A DNA stretch of 64,000 bases from Lysinibacillus sp. FSL W8-0992. GTDB lineage: Bacteria > Bacillota > Bacilli > Bacillales_A > Planococcaceae. The stretch lies in contig NZ_JBBOZQ010000001.1 of the NCBI RefSeq assembly GCF_038008685.1, forward strand, positions 2,418,001 through 2,482,000, written 5' to 3'. This document shows positions 20,681-30,180 of the stretch, piece after piece (within the stretch, counting starts at the first letter, position 1; each line of letters opens with the position of its first letter). Below the pieces are notes generated by a model. That model did not search any database. It was not told the origin of the DNA and worked only from the letters and a program-made list of their open reading frames with translations. The position numbers and the translations under genes are program-made.

Positions 20681-20854
20681 ATGTCAAAAACTGTCGTTCG
20701 CAAAAACGAATCGCTTGAAGATGCTCTTCGCCGCTTCAAACGTACTGTATCAAAAAGTGGTACAATTCAAGAAGTTAGAAAGCGCGAGTTCTACGAAAAA
20801 CCTAGCGTTAAACGTAAAAAGAAATCAGAAGCTGCACGTAAACGTAAGTGGTAA
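20681..20854 (+). CDS. rpsU: Small ribosomal subunit protein bS21
   Basis: A 57-residue, very basic ribosomal protein: [20 protein letters not shown], ending [13 protein letters not shown]. The frame is open 24 bases upstream, but ATG 20681 with GGAGGGAGGG before it gives the canonical N-terminus. S21 sits near the 16S rRNA anti-Shine-Dalgarno region. In B. subtilis yqeY follows; here it does not. Confidence 0.98.
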   Translation: MSKTVVRKNESLEDALRRFKRTVSKSGTIQEVRKREFYEKPSVKRKKKSEAARKRKW

Positions 20855-20925
20855 TTTAATTTCCCATTAAAAATCCCTACGTTCAAAACACGCAATTGTA
20901 TGATTCACTGAGCAGACAATGATAT

Positions 20926-20961
20926 ACCTGGAATTAGTTGCAATTGCGATTAATTCCAGGT
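20926..20961 (+). terminator. Hairpin downstream of rpsU
   Basis: ACCTGGAATTA and TAATTCCAGGT form an 11-base stem around a 14-base loop, then ATTTTGC. The weak T-run suggests an incomplete terminator or processing site. Confidence 0.55.
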
Positions 20962-20997
20962 ATTTTGCATGATGCTCTTTTTGCGGTACATATTCGA

Positions 20998-21042
20998 AAA
21001 AGCCGAATGAAATCACTATAGATTTCATTCGGCTTTTTTTAT
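20998..21042 (+). terminator. Strong terminator before nfeD
   Basis: AAAGCCGAATGAAATC and GATTTCATTCGGCTTT form a 16-base perfect stem with an AATCACTATA-side loop, followed by TTTTTA. It ends the rpsU transcript. Confidence 0.92.
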
Positions 21043-21191
21043 TTACAAAGAAAAACAATAACTTTGATAATCGACTGAAGGGAAAAAACAAACATCATAC
21101 TGTATAATAAAAATAAACTCTATTTTGTGAAACTTTTTACAAGGTCAGTCGTATATAGAGTAGAGAAGCATGTTAGAAGGGAGGGAAAAAG

Positions 21192-22520
21192 ATGCGGAAA
21201 AGGAGAATCCTTAGCTATATCATCGTCATTTGGATGACTGTTATGGTAGCGTTTCCATTGACTACAGCATTCGCAAGTAGCAAGGTTTACCACGTACCGA
21301 TTCACGATGAAGTTGAACGTGGACTACACGCATTTTTAGAACGAGCTTTTAAAGAGGCAGAAGAAAACTATGCAGAAGCGATTGTACTGGATATACATAC
21401 GCCCGGCGGTTTTGTCAATGCAGCAAGTGATATCGCCATGCTTATGGATGCCACTACGATACGCACTATTGCTTTTATTAACAAAGATGCCCATTCAGCC
21501 GGTGCTTTTTTAGCCTTACATGCAGATGAAATTTATATGGTCCCTAATGGAACAATTGGGGCAGCAGCAGTAATCGATTCTGCTGGCAATGCAGCAGATA
21601 ATAAAGCTCATAGCGCGTGGCTAGCTCAAATGCAGGCTGCTGCCGAAACATCTGATCGTGACCCGAAATATGCATTAGCAATGGCAGATTCGACAATTGA
21701 TTTGCCAGAATTTCGAGCTGGAGGCAATAATCTATTAACGTTATCTGCTTCAGAGGCTGAAAAGGTAAAATATTCTGAAGGTACGGTTGCTAATTTTCAA
21801 GAACTTTTGGAAAAGACAGGTTTAAAGGGCAGTGATATTGTACCAATTGAGCCAACCTTTGCAGAAAAAATTGCTCGTTTTATTACGAATCCACTTATCG
21901 TGCCGATTTTATTGTCTGTTGCAAGTTTAGGGCTAGTGTTGGAGTTGTATTCGCCTGGCTTCGGTGTTCCAGGTATAATGGGGTTATCAGCCCTGGGATT
22001 ATTTTTCTTCGGTCATATGGTGGCAGGCTTTGCAGGCTATGAAACATTGTTAATTTTCATTGCAGGTTTAGCTTTAGTCATTGCAGAATTTTTTGTCCCC
22101 GGAGGCATTGTTGGTATTTTAGGTGGCGTGCTTATATTACTTAGCTTGCTGCTGGCAGGTGCAAACATGATGCAAATGGTCATGGCGATTTTTATTGCGC
22201 TTGTAGTAGCCATAATAGGAATGGTGATCCTGATGAAATTTTTCGGTAAAAAAATGCATGTTTTAAACAAGTTAGTGCTAATGGATGCTACTACAACGGA
22301 AGAGGGCTATGTGTCTAACGTTAATCGCACTGAGTTGTTAGGGAAAGTGGGAATAACGCTAACACCACTTCGCCCAGCTGGCACAATTCGATTTGTGAGT
22401 GAACGAATTGACGTTGTGTCAGAAGGTGGCTACGTTGATGTAGGTAAGAATGTAGAAGTAATTAAAGTAGAAGGCTCACGCATTGTCGTGAGACAAACAG
22501 AAAAAGAGATGGAGGAATAA
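21192..22520 (+). CDS. NfeD family membrane serine protease-like protein
   Basis: A 442-residue NfeD1b-type protein (B. subtilis YqeZ). A signal peptide (residues 1-27, ending TAFAS) is followed by a ClpP-like protease domain with [13 protein letters not shown] and [13 protein letters not shown] (nucleophile Ser in SAGAF). Four to five membrane helices lie around residues 235-350, and an OB-fold NfeD domain closes the protein ([18 protein letters not shown]). It works with flotillin FloA, encoded 4 bases later, in membrane microdomain organisation. GAAGGGAGGG lies upstream of the ATG. Confidence 0.93.
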   Translation: MRKRRILSYIIVIWMTVMVAFPLTTAFASSKVYHVPIHDEVERGLHAFLERAFKEAEENYAEAIVLDIHTPGGFVNAASDIAMLMDATTIRTIAFINKDAHSAGAFLALHADEIYMVPNGTIGAAAVIDSAGNAADNKAHSAWLAQMQAAAETSDRDPKYALAMADSTIDLPEFRAGGNNLLTLSASEAEKVKYSEGTVANFQELLEKTGLKGSDIVPIEPTFAEKIARFITNPLIVPILLSVASLGLVLELYSPGFGVPGIMGLSALGLFFFGHMVAGFAGYETLLIFIAGLALVIAEFFVPGGIVGILGGVLILLSLLLAGANMMQMVMAIFIALVVAIIGMVILMKFFGKKMHVLNKLVLMDATTTEEGYVSNVNRTELLGKVGITLTPLRPAGTIRFVSERIDVVSEGGYVDVGKNVEVIKVEGSRIVVRQTEKEMEE

Positions 22521-22524
22521 CAAC

Positions 22525-23529
22525 ATGGGATTTGATTTAGCTTTAATTGGTCCAATAGTCGGGCTAGTCCTATTATTTATTGTCGTCGCTGTATTCTTTA
22601 CTTTTGTACCAGTGGCGTTGTGGATTTCCGCACTTGCTGCAGGTGTCCGCGTTAGTATTTTCACATTAATCGGGATGCGCTTACGTCGTGTAATTCCATC
22701 ACGTATCGTCAATCCGTTAATCAAAGCACATAAAGCAGGCTTACCAGTGACGATTAACCAATTAGAAAGTCACTATTTAGCAGGTGGTAATGTAGACCGT
22801 GTCGTAAATGCGCTGATTGCTGCTCACCGTGCTAATATTGAACTAACGTTTGAACGTTGTGCTGCAATTGACCTTGCAGGGCGTGATGTATTAGAAGCGG
22901 TACAAATGTCTGTTAACCCAAAAGTAATTGAAACACCATTTATTGCAGGTGTTGCAATGAACGGGATTGAAGTAAAAGCGAAGGCACGTATAACTGTTCG
23001 TGCAAACATCGAACGTTTAGTCGGTGGTGCAGGTGAGGAAACAGTTATTGCCCGTGTAGGTGAAGGTATCGTTTCGACAATCGGTAGTGCATCAAGCCAT
23101 ACAACAGTCCTTGAAAATCCAGATATGATTTCTCAAACTGTATTATCTAAAGGCTTAGACTCTGGTACAGCATTCGAAATCTTATCCATTGACATTGCGG
23201 ATGTGGATATCGGTAAAAATATCGGTGCAGAATTACAAATTGAACAAGCGCAAGCAGATAAAAATATTGCCCAAGCGAAAGCGGAAGAACGTCGTGCAAT
23301 GGCTGTAGCAAATGAGCAAGAAATGATTGCCCGCGTTCAAGAAATGAAGGCGAAAGTAGTAGAAGCAGAAGCAGAAGTACCACAAGCGATGGCAGAAGCT
23401 TTACGTTCTGGTAACCTTGGTATTATGGACTATATGAATTACCGTAATATACAAGCAGATACGGCTATGCGTGACTCCATTTCAAAAGTAAGTACAGATA
23501 AATCAGACCCAAATGAACCGAAAGTATAA
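22525..23529 (+). CDS. floA: Flotillin-like protein FloA
   Basis: A 334-residue flotillin (B. subtilis YqfA). An N-terminal hydrophobic hairpin ([20 protein letters not shown]) is followed by an SPFH-like domain ([16 protein letters not shown] onward) and an Ala/Glu-rich coiled coil ([20 protein letters not shown]). It scaffolds functional membrane microdomains. ATGGAGGAAT at the end of nfeD supplies the ribosome-binding site, so the two are coupled. Confidence 0.96.
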   Translation: MGFDLALIGPIVGLVLLFIVVAVFFTFVPVALWISALAAGVRVSIFTLIGMRLRRVIPSRIVNPLIKAHKAGLPVTINQLESHYLAGGNVDRVVNALIAAHRANIELTFERCAAIDLAGRDVLEAVQMSVNPKVIETPFIAGVAMNGIEVKAKARITVRANIERLVGGAGEETVIARVGEGIVSTIGSASSHTTVLENPDMISQTVLSKGLDSGTAFEILSIDIADVDIGKNIGAELQIEQAQADKNIAQAKAEERRAMAVANEQEMIARVQEMKAKVVEAEAEVPQAMAEALRSGNLGIMDYMNYRNIQADTAMRDSISKVSTDKSDPNEPKV

Positions 23530-23556
23530 ATAACGGAAAGGAGCGAGTGCTAACAA

Positions 23557-24057
23557 ATGGAACAACTTATTATAATTGCAATTATTGCCATAGTCAGCTC
23601 TCTTTTCGGAAAATCTAAAAATAAAAAAGAACAAAAACCAATGCCCCCTTTCAATAAAACTGCTCCATCGCAACCTTCCACTCAAATGGAAGTAGATGAG
23701 CCAAAGCATCGTCGTCCAACTGCTAAAAAGCAAAGCTTTGAAGACTTTGCCCGTGGTTTTATAGGGGAACTAAAAGCGGAATTTACGACAGAAGACGACA
23801 CAGTAAAACGTCTGGAACCAGTGCGAGAAAAAGTGAAGGAACATGTGCCTAGCTATGTTGCCCCACCGCTTATTCCAACTGAGCAATCGAGTCGTAAAAC
23901 CGATCGTCCTAGTCTTGGGCGTATGGCTGCTGGGAAAAAAGACATCTCAGTTGCAACCACAAATAATGGATTTCAGCTACCGAATTCTCAAAAAGCATTG
24001 GTGCAAGCAGTGGTGATGGCCGAAATTTTAGGCCCACCAAAAGCAAAACGAAAATAA
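23557..24057 (+). CDS. Membrane-anchored hypothetical protein after floA
   Basis: A 166-residue protein with one N-terminal membrane helix (LIIIAIIAIVSSLF), a Lys/Pro-rich disordered middle and a short conserved-looking tail QKALVQAVVMAEILGPPKAK. I do not recognise it. GAAAGGAGCG precedes the ATG, 27 bases after floA, so it is likely made with NfeD and FloA and may be a membrane-domain accessory protein (inference from context). Confidence 0.75.
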   Translation: MEQLIIIAIIAIVSSLFGKSKNKKEQKPMPPFNKTAPSQPSTQMEVDEPKHRRPTAKKQSFEDFARGFIGELKAEFTTEDDTVKRLEPVREKVKEHVPSYVAPPLIPTEQSSRKTDRPSLGRMAAGKKDISVATTNNGFQLPNSQKALVQAVVMAEILGPPKAKRK

Positions 24058-24063
24058 CTAGCA

Positions 24064-24112
24064 TGTCCTCCTTTTTTGGCGCATATATTGCCGAAGAAGG
24101 AGGCATTTTTTT
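24064..24112 (+). promoter_or_regulatory. Terminator-like hairpin containing the yqfC ribosome-binding site
   Basis: The arm TGTCCTCCTTTTTTGGC pairs with GCCGAAGAAGGAGGCA (one bulged T, one or more G-U pairs) around GCATATATT, and is followed by seven T bases ending directly at the yqfC ATG. The 3' arm contains AAGGAGG, the only ribosome-binding site of yqfC. It can thus act as a terminator for the floA transcript and hide the site in read-through RNA. Confidence 0.75.
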
Positions 24113-24373
24113 ATGAAAAAATTATTTCAATTAACGCCACTACTTGAATTAACACAGTATGAAACATTAAAAATTATAGGCCCTTATCGCTTTTTACATG
24201 CTGACGCTACATCGTGCTCGTTTATTTATGCTGATTATCATATTATCGTGCGTGGAAAATCGGTTGCAATAAATGCAATAAAGGAAGAAATGCTCCATCT
24301 TTCAATAGAGGATTTACAAGAATTACATGTAAAAATGACTAAAGATATGGGTGTGAGCAAGAATGTGGAATAA
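24113..24373 (+). CDS. yqfC: Sporulation protein YqfC
   Basis: An 86-residue YabP/YqfC-family protein. FQLTPLLELTQYETLKIIG, SFIYADYHIIVRGKSVAI and LSIEDLQELHVK match the family. In B. subtilis it is made in the mother cell under sigma-E. It overlaps yqfD by 11 bases. Its Shine-Dalgarno sequence is buried in the preceding hairpin. Confidence 0.9.
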   Translation: MKKLFQLTPLLELTQYETLKIIGPYRFLHADATSCSFIYADYHIIVRGKSVAINAIKEEMLHLSIEDLQELHVKMTKDMGVSKNVE

Positions 24374-25475
24374 TCGACCAATTATAATACGTATAAAGCG
24401 CCATGAAAATGTTCATCCTTTTATTCAAGCATTACATGCGCAACAAGTACCTTTAAAGCGTGTTGTCTTTCGAGATCAAGAAGTTACATTTGAAACGAAT
24501 ATGGGTTATTTGCCAAAAATTCGCCGTATACGTAGTCGGTATCGGCTAAAAATGACTGTTCATTATGCAGATGAGCTTCAAGTTTTTCGGGCACAACTTT
24601 GGACACTACTCGGACTGTTTGTCATGGTTTTAATACCATTGCTTTGTGCGCAAGTAATTTGGCGCGTTGATATTGAAGCGGCTACACCAGAGTTACAGCA
24701 ACAAATCGAGAAAACGTTTCAAGAAACTTTTCAGTTAGAAACACCGATGACTAAAAAAGTATTACCTTCTGATGCTGTAATTCGGCAGAGTCTGTTAGAA
24801 AAACATCGCGATCTAGCGTGGGTGCATATCGAAAAACACGGTGGTCGTATTACGCTAAGACCACAGGAATCTCCAAAAACTAAAGAATTGACAACCGAAA
24901 AACTTGCAACACATTTAATTGCTACTAAAAGCGGTGTCATCACAAACTTTAACATTCAACATGGTGAACGGAAAATTTCTGTCAATGATACAGCTTATGA
25001 AGGTGACGTCCTCGTAAGTGGTGTAATTGACAGTGGTGACGATCATGTCTTTGTTGGGGCAAAAGGAGAGGTTTTTGCGGACTACTGGCTTGAATGCACA
25101 TTTAAAATTCCAACAAAGCTAACAATTGAATCTATGCAACAAAAGCAGTGGCGAGTAGTAGTAAAGGGTATTCATAAAGAAGCGGTTGATTATGTACAAA
25201 AGAAAGACTTACCAAATTGGCTAGATCCTTATGTTTCGATAGTGGAAGAACAGCAAACAAAAACGGTGGAAATTAAATTAGACGAATCAAAAATAGATAC
25301 TTTGTTAATGCCACTACTACATGAAAAAATGCTTCAATCACTCCCTGCAAAAACAGTTATTAAAAAAGAAAACCTTTTACAGGCGAAGTGGGGGAATGGT
25401 ACAGTTGAAGGGAAAGTTCTATTTTTAGTCAACGAAAACATTGCAAGTCCAATACAAGGGCCACAAGGAGAATGA
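24363..25475 (+). CDS. yqfD: Sporulation protein YqfD
   Basis: A 370-residue YqfD/SpoIV-type membrane protein. It has an N-terminal basic region, one clear membrane helix (LWTLLGLFVMVLIPLLCAQV, about residues 79-98) and an extracytoplasmic remainder that includes the family stretch GGRITLRPQESPKTK and VIDSGDDHVFVGAKGEVFA. It is needed for efficient sporulation in B. subtilis. It starts inside yqfC and its stop overlaps the phoH start region. Confidence 0.92.
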   Translation: MWNNRPIIIRIKRHENVHPFIQALHAQQVPLKRVVFRDQEVTFETNMGYLPKIRRIRSRYRLKMTVHYADELQVFRAQLWTLLGLFVMVLIPLLCAQVIWRVDIEAATPELQQQIEKTFQETFQLETPMTKKVLPSDAVIRQSLLEKHRDLAWVHIEKHGGRITLRPQESPKTKELTTEKLATHLIATKSGVITNFNIQHGERKISVNDTAYEGDVLVSGVIDSGDDHVFVGAKGEVFADYWLECTFKIPTKLTIESMQQKQWRVVVKGIHKEAVDYVQKKDLPNWLDPYVSIVEEQQTKTVEIKLDESKIDTLLMPLLHEKMLQSLPAKTVIKKENLLQAKWGNGTVEGKVLFLVNENIASPIQGPQGE

Positions 25476-25477
25476 TT

Positions 25478-26434
25478 ATGTCAGAACATTTAACTGTATT
25501 ACAAGTGGATAATCCAAATGAAGCGGTGATGCTGCTAGGTATTTCCGATGCTAATATGAAATTAATTGAAGAGGCTCTTCATGTCCATATCATTACACGC
25601 GGTGAGCAAATCCAGCTTACAGGTGAAGAAGAGGCAAAAGAACAGGCAACATATCTTCTACACGCATTATTAAAAGTTATTCGCAAAGGAATTAATATTG
25701 ATCAACGTGATGTAGCAACGGCAATTGAAATGACACAAAAAGGAACAATTGAATATTTTGCAGAACTTTATGATGAAGAAATTGCACGCACGACAAAAGG
25801 GAAACCGATACGTGCAAAAACAATAGGTCAACGAGAATACATACAAGCGATTCGTCACAAAGACGTTGTTTTTGGTATTGGTCCAGCCGGTACAGGAAAA
25901 ACGTATTTAGCGGTAGTAATGGCTACGCAAGCACTTAAAAATGGGCATGTAAAGCGTATTATTTTAACACGTCCTGCAGTGGAGGCAGGAGAGTCTCTAG
26001 GCTTCCTTCCAGGTGATTTAAAGGAAAAGGTTGATCCATATTTACGACCGCTCTACGATGCGTTAAACGATATTTATGGCACGGAACAAACACAACGTCT
26101 AATTGAGCGAGGAACGATTGAAATCGCGCCTTTAGCCTATATGCGTGGACGTACATTAGATGATGCCTTTGTCATTTTAGATGAGGCACAAAATACAACA
26201 CATATGCAAATGAAAATGTTTTTAACACGTCTAGGCTTTGGTTCAAAAATGGTTATTACGGGAGATAAAACGCAAATTGACCTTCCGAAAAATACAGAAT
26301 CTGGATTAATAGTTGCTGAACGCACATTAAAATATGTCAATTCAATACATTTCCAAATTCTGGAACAAGGCGATGTAGTCCGCCATCCAGTCGTAGCAAA
26401 AATCATTAAAGCTTATGAGGATCAACAGCTTTAA
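25478..26434 (+). CDS. phoH: PhoH family ATPase
   Basis: A 318-residue PhoH-like protein. An N-terminal KH-like part (MLLGISDANMKLIEEALHVH) is followed by a P-loop ATPase with Walker A GPAGTGKTYLAV, Walker B FVILDEAQNTT and the motif TGDKTQIDLPK. Two ATGs exist (25472, 25478); AAGGAG at 25465-25470 favours the second. The family is suspected to act in RNA metabolism together with YbeY, which is encoded 2.7 kb downstream. Confidence 0.94.
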   Translation: MSEHLTVLQVDNPNEAVMLLGISDANMKLIEEALHVHIITRGEQIQLTGEEEAKEQATYLLHALLKVIRKGINIDQRDVATAIEMTQKGTIEYFAELYDEEIARTTKGKPIRAKTIGQREYIQAIRHKDVVFGIGPAGTGKTYLAVVMATQALKNGHVKRIILTRPAVEAGESLGFLPGDLKEKVDPYLRPLYDALNDIYGTEQTQRLIERGTIEIAPLAYMRGRTLDDAFVILDEAQNTTHMQMKMFLTRLGFGSKMVITGDKTQIDLPKNTESGLIVAERTLKYVNSIHFQILEQGDVVRHPVVAKIIKAYEDQQL

Positions 26435-26460
26435 AATAACCGCCTAAGGCGGTTATTTTA
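26432..26460 (+). terminator. Perfect palindromic hairpin at the phoH stop codon
   Basis: TAAAATAACCGCC, TAA, GGCGGTTATTTTA: a perfect 13-base stem that begins with the phoH stop codon. It has no long T-run beyond the A/T-rich stem base, and can work in both directions. Confidence 0.75.
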
Positions 26461-26498
26461 AAGTCCGTACCGTAAGCGAAGCGACAGCTACAACGAAA

Positions 26499-26625
26499 GT
26501 TGATTGCAGCGGAGGGTGGGCGACTCCTGCGGGAACAGCACAAAATGTAAGCCACAACAGCGAGGGTTGTGGCTTACGATGTGCCCGCGGAAAGCGCTCG
26601 CCCACAGCGGAAATCAACTGCAATA
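26499..26625. repeat. Bacillaceae-type palindromic repeat, copy 1
   Basis: About 127 bases, far richer in G+C than its surroundings. The outer arms are imperfect inverted repeats (GTTGATTGCAGCGGAGG against AGCGGAAATCAAC, and GTGGGCGA against TCGCCCAC). Inside is a near-perfect hairpin GTAAGCCACAAC/GTTGTGGCTTAC. A second copy lies 232 bases downstream in the same orientation. No gene is seen. Confidence 0.9.
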
Positions 26626-26730
26626 GTCATCTTTATATATAGGTTGAAGCTGATAACTTTTGAAATTATTAGAAGAACGATATTGTGCTTAATTTTAAGC
26701 TTAGTCATTCAGTAATAGAAACGAATACTG

Positions 26731-26868
26731 GTTGATTGAAGCGGAGGGTGGGCGACTCCTGCGGGAACAGCACAAAATGTAAGCCACAACAGACGGCGCG
26801 ACAGCGACGGTTGTGGCTTACGATGTGCCCGCGGAAAGCGCCCGCCCGCAGCGGAAATCAACTGCAAT
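26731..26868. repeat. Bacillaceae-type palindromic repeat, copy 2
   Basis: Nearly identical to the copy at 26499-26625 but with about a dozen extra bases in the terminal loop of the inner hairpin (ACAGACGGCGCGACAGCG). Both copies lie between phoH and pgpH in the same direction and carry the same GACTCCTGCGGGAACAGC core. They could fold separately, or pair with each other. Confidence 0.9.
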
Positions 26869-27046
26869 AACCTATACCAAAAATGAAGTGACAAATTCAG
26901 CGCTTTAAGTATGTTAAAGGCGTTAATAGGATAAAAATGTGACGGCTATACAAATACGTATAGCTGTTTTTTTGCTTTCTTATACATTTTTCGGGAAAAA
27001 TGTTTTTTGAATTGGTATGATAGAAGATAGATAGAGGAGGTGCCGA

Positions 27047-29167
27047 ATGGAGAAACAACTTCAAAAAATTACGGAGCTTATTGGGTTTCGCTACTTTTTG
27101 ATTGTCGTTCTCATCCTTACAGGGGCATTACAGTTTGCATTTATGTATGGCAATGTAAAGGGTGTTACATACGATTTTAAACCATTGCAACTTGCATCAG
27201 AAACAGTAAGATCAACGAAAACGATTGAAGATACAGTTAAGACTCAGCAGGAACGAGAAAAGGCTGCCAATGCAGTTACGCCCGTTTATCAATTTTCAGA
27301 AGACGTTGCAACACAACGTGTAGCGATCGTGACGTCTTTATTTGATTATGTGCTTGAAGTAAAAAAGGCTGTTGATAGCAATAAAGATCCCGATGCAGAA
27401 GTAGACCAAGTGGCAAAGCTCCGCAAAAAGTTAGAATCTATTGATGTTGATCAAATGCCTGTCATTTTTACAGATGCACAGCTTGAAGGCTTATTACAAC
27501 AAAGTGAAACAGATTTAAAGCGAACAAGCGTACAACTTTCAAAACTTGTACAAGAATATTTACAAAAATCAATTCGTAAAGAAAATGTGTTAGCTGCTCA
27601 AAATGATTTTGAAACAAAAATTCGTGGACAGCGTGGCTATCCTGATAAGATTTTAAACACAGTCATCTTAATTGGACGTGCAAGTATTGTTGAAACCGAA
27701 ACAATCAATGAGGAACAAACAAAAGTTAGAATAGAGCAAGCTAAGGAAGCAGTTGAACCAACGCGTATACTCCAAGGTCAAATTATTGTACAGGAAGGTC
27801 AGATTATTGATAATGAAACATTTAGGCAATTAGAGCTACTTGGAATGGTGAGTAATAAAGCATCAATGAAGCCGATTGCAGGGTTGATTATTTTAACTTT
27901 CCTTCAACTGATATTCATGTATATATTATTTGATCGCTGGGAAATAGAAGAACCCAAAAAGCGCAATGCATTGCTCGTAACGGTTATTGTGTATAGTTTT
28001 TCAATTCTTCTAATGAAGTTTATAAGCTTAGTGGCAGATGGATTTGATGTGACGGTTGCATTTTTATTCCCAACTGCACTAGCTACAATGCTTGTCCGAC
28101 TGTTAGCAGATGATCGAGCGGCGGTATTAATTACAGTTATGACGGCTGCTTCAGCAGGGGTTATTTTCCAAGAAGGGTATTCGTCTGTGATGCAGATGGA
28201 AATTACCTTGTATATTATCTTTGGTGGTTTTGCGAGTTTATTCTTTATGCGCAGTGTAGAAAAGCGCTCACATATTTTGCAGGCTGTTGCTGTTATATCA
28301 CTAGTAAATATGGGCTTTATCGCATTTTATTTACTGATGACACAATCATCGTACGGACTGTCTGAACTGCTATTTTATTTTATAGCCGCCATATTATCGG
28401 CACTTTTATCAGGTGCACTTACAATGGGGCTATTACCATTTTTTGAGTCGGCATTTAGTTTACTATCGACATTGCGTTTAATCGAGCTGTCCAATCCAAA
28501 TCATCCGTTGTTGAAAAAACTACTAATGGAAACACCTGGCACATATCATCATAGTGTAATGGTGGCAAATTTAGCTGAAGCTGCATGCGAAGCTATTGGG
28601 GCAGACGGATTACTAGCAAGAGTCGGCTGTTATTATCATGATATTGGCAAGACAAAGCGTCCAGCTTTCTTTATTGAAAATCAAATGTCAGGTATAAATC
28701 CACACGATTCAATGCCGCCGGAAACTAGTGCAGAAATAATTATTGCACATACTACTGATGGAGCTGACATGCTAAGACGTTATAAAATGCCTCAAGAAAT
28801 CATTGATATAGCTCTACAACATCATGGGACAAGCCTACTTAAATTCTTCCTTTACAAAGCAAAGGAAGAGGGAAAAGTAATTGATGAGGCAAAGTTCCGT
28901 TATCCAGGACCGAAACCACAAACGAAAGAAGCTGCCGTCATAAGTGTAGCAGACAGTGTGGAAGCAGCGGTTCGTTCAATGAAGGAACCAAATGCTGAGA
29001 AAATTCACAAGCTCGTGCGTGCTATTATTGATGATCGTGTACAGGACCATCAGTTTGATGAATGCGATATTTCGATAAAAGAGTTAAAATGTATAGAGCA
29101 AGTACTTTGTGAGACGTTAAATGGGATTTTCCATTCACGTATTGAATATCCAAAGGCAGATAAGTAG
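27047..29167 (+). CDS. pgpH: Cyclic-di-AMP phosphodiesterase PgpH (7TM-HD)
   Basis: A 706-residue 7TMR-HD protein (B. subtilis YqfF). One N-terminal helix is followed by a large extracytoplasmic 7TMR-HDED domain (residues ~45-270), seven membrane helices (~275-470) and a cytoplasmic HD domain. ETPGTYHHSVMVANLAE, GCYYHDIGKTKRP, HTTDGADMLRRY and ALQHHGTS provide the metal ligands. It degrades the signal nucleotide c-di-AMP. AGAGGAGGTG precedes the ATG. ybeY follows after 9 bases. Confidence 0.95.
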   Translation: MEKQLQKITELIGFRYFLIVVLILTGALQFAFMYGNVKGVTYDFKPLQLASETVRSTKTIEDTVKTQQEREKAANAVTPVYQFSEDVATQRVAIVTSLFDYVLEVKKAVDSNKDPDAEVDQVAKLRKKLESIDVDQMPVIFTDAQLEGLLQQSETDLKRTSVQLSKLVQEYLQKSIRKENVLAAQNDFETKIRGQRGYPDKILNTVILIGRASIVETETINEEQTKVRIEQAKEAVEPTRILQGQIIVQEGQIIDNETFRQLELLGMVSNKASMKPIAGLIILTFLQLIFMYILFDRWEIEEPKKRNALLVTVIVYSFSILLMKFISLVADGFDVTVAFLFPTALATMLVRLLADDRAAVLITVMTAASAGVIFQEGYSSVMQMEITLYIIFGGFASLFFMRSVEKRSHILQAVAVISLVNMGFIAFYLLMTQSSYGLSELLFYFIAAILSALLSGALTMGLLPFFESAFSLLSTLRLIELSNPNHPLLKKLLMETPGTYHHSVMVANLAEAACEAIGADGLLARVGCYYHDIGKTKRPAFFIENQMSGINPHDSMPPETSAEIIIAHTTDGADMLRRYKMPQEIIDIALQHHGTSLLKFFLYKAKEEGKVIDEAKFRYPGPKPQTKEAAVISVADSVEAAVRSMKEPNAEKIHKLVRAIIDDRVQDHQFDECDISIKELKCIEQVLCETLNGIFHSRIEYPKADK

Positions 29168-29176
29168 GAGGCACTA

Positions 29177-29650
29177 ATGATTTTAACGATTGATTTTACA
29201 GATGAAACAAATGAAGTAACTGCACAACATATGGAGCTCGTGGAGAAGCTTTTACAACATGCTGCAAAAGTAGAAAAGATTGAACCTGAAACAGAAGTAT
29301 CAGTAACCTTTGTGACAAACGAAGCTATTCAAGAAATTAATAGAGACTATCGCGGTAAAGATCAACCAACGGATGTTATTTCATTCGCCTTAGAAGAATT
29401 AGGTGAAGGTGAAATGGAAGTAACATTTGAAGGAATGCCACGTATTTTAGGTGATATTATCATTTCAACAGATCGCACAAAGGAGCAAGCTGAGGAATAT
29501 GGACATTCATTTGAGCGAGAATTGGGCTTTTTAGCTGTCCATGGCTTCTTGCACTTATTAGGTTATGACCATATGGTACCAGAGGATGAAAAGGTGATGT
29601 TCGGTAAGCAAGAGGAGATTTTACAATCTTATGGCTTAGGACGTGACTAA
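29177..29650 (+). CDS. ybeY: Endoribonuclease YbeY
   Basis: A 157-residue zinc metalloprotein for rRNA maturation and ribosome quality control. The three zinc histidines lie in [11 protein letters not shown], and the conserved [13 protein letters not shown] and [10 protein letters not shown] are present. GTAGGAGG precedes the ATG. dgkA starts immediately after its stop codon. Confidence 0.97.
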   Translation: MILTIDFTDETNEVTAQHMELVEKLLQHAAKVEKIEPETEVSVTFVTNEAIQEINRDYRGKDQPTDVISFALEELGEGEMEVTFEGMPRILGDIIISTDRTKEQAEEYGHSFERELGFLAVHGFLHLLGYDHMVPEDEKVMFGKQEEILQSYGLGRD

Positions 29651-30001
29651 ATGGACTTACGCAAATATTTACGTTCGTTTGGATATGCTTTTGAAGGGAT
29701 AATCACAGCATGTAAAGAGCAAAATTTTCAATCACATTTGCTTAGTGCGGGCATTGTTTTAATTGCTGGTTATTTCACAGGTTTATCACGAGTAGAATGG
29801 TTTATTGTGCTATTATTAATAGCACTGATGTTTGCGCTTGAAATGATGAATACCGCTATTGAACGAGTTGTAGACTTAGCTTCAACAGACATTCACCCAC
29901 TTGCTAAGCAAGCAAAAGATATTGCAGCAGGTGCGGTGCTTGTATTTGCGGTATTCAGTGCTATAATCGGTTTACTAATCTTTATACCAAAATGGTTTTA
30001 A
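29651..30001 (+). CDS. dgkA: Undecaprenol/diacylglycerol kinase family protein
   Basis: A 116-residue membrane kinase with three helices. SFGYAFEGIITACKEQNFQSH near the start and ALEMMNTAIERVVDLAS carry the catalytic Glu/Asn residues. In Gram-positive bacteria it phosphorylates undecaprenol for cell-wall lipid carrier recycling. Its ATG directly abuts the ybeY stop, so translation is coupled. Confidence 0.94.
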   Translation: MDLRKYLRSFGYAFEGIITACKEQNFQSHLLSAGIVLIAGYFTGLSRVEWFIVLLLIALMFALEMMNTAIERVVDLASTDIHPLAKQAKDIAAGAVLVFAVFSAIIGLLIFIPKWF

Positions 30002-30123
30002 CTTGTTTTTAGCAAAAGTCCATCACCTTTAAAAGTGGGGAATGAATGCCCATTGTGCACTAAATTTAGTGAGAGTTTAAACTTTGGCTATATAAAGGTG
30101 AGGAGAATGTCACAGATTTTAGA

Positions 30124-30180
30124 GTGGCTTCGAGTGGACTCGAAAAAATCTGGACGGAATTACGCGTTAACGTAATTCAT
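30124..30180 (+). other. Two small palindromes and a short ORF in the cdd leader
   Basis: TTCGAGTGGACTCGAA and, further on, GAATTACG/CGTAATTC form two adjacent hairpins in the 240-base gap between dgkA and cdd. A 22-codon ORF (30107-30175, MSQILEWLRV to YALT), preceded by AAGGTGAGGAG, spans both. Its coding status is uncertain; it may be a leader peptide or chance. Confidence 0.3.
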
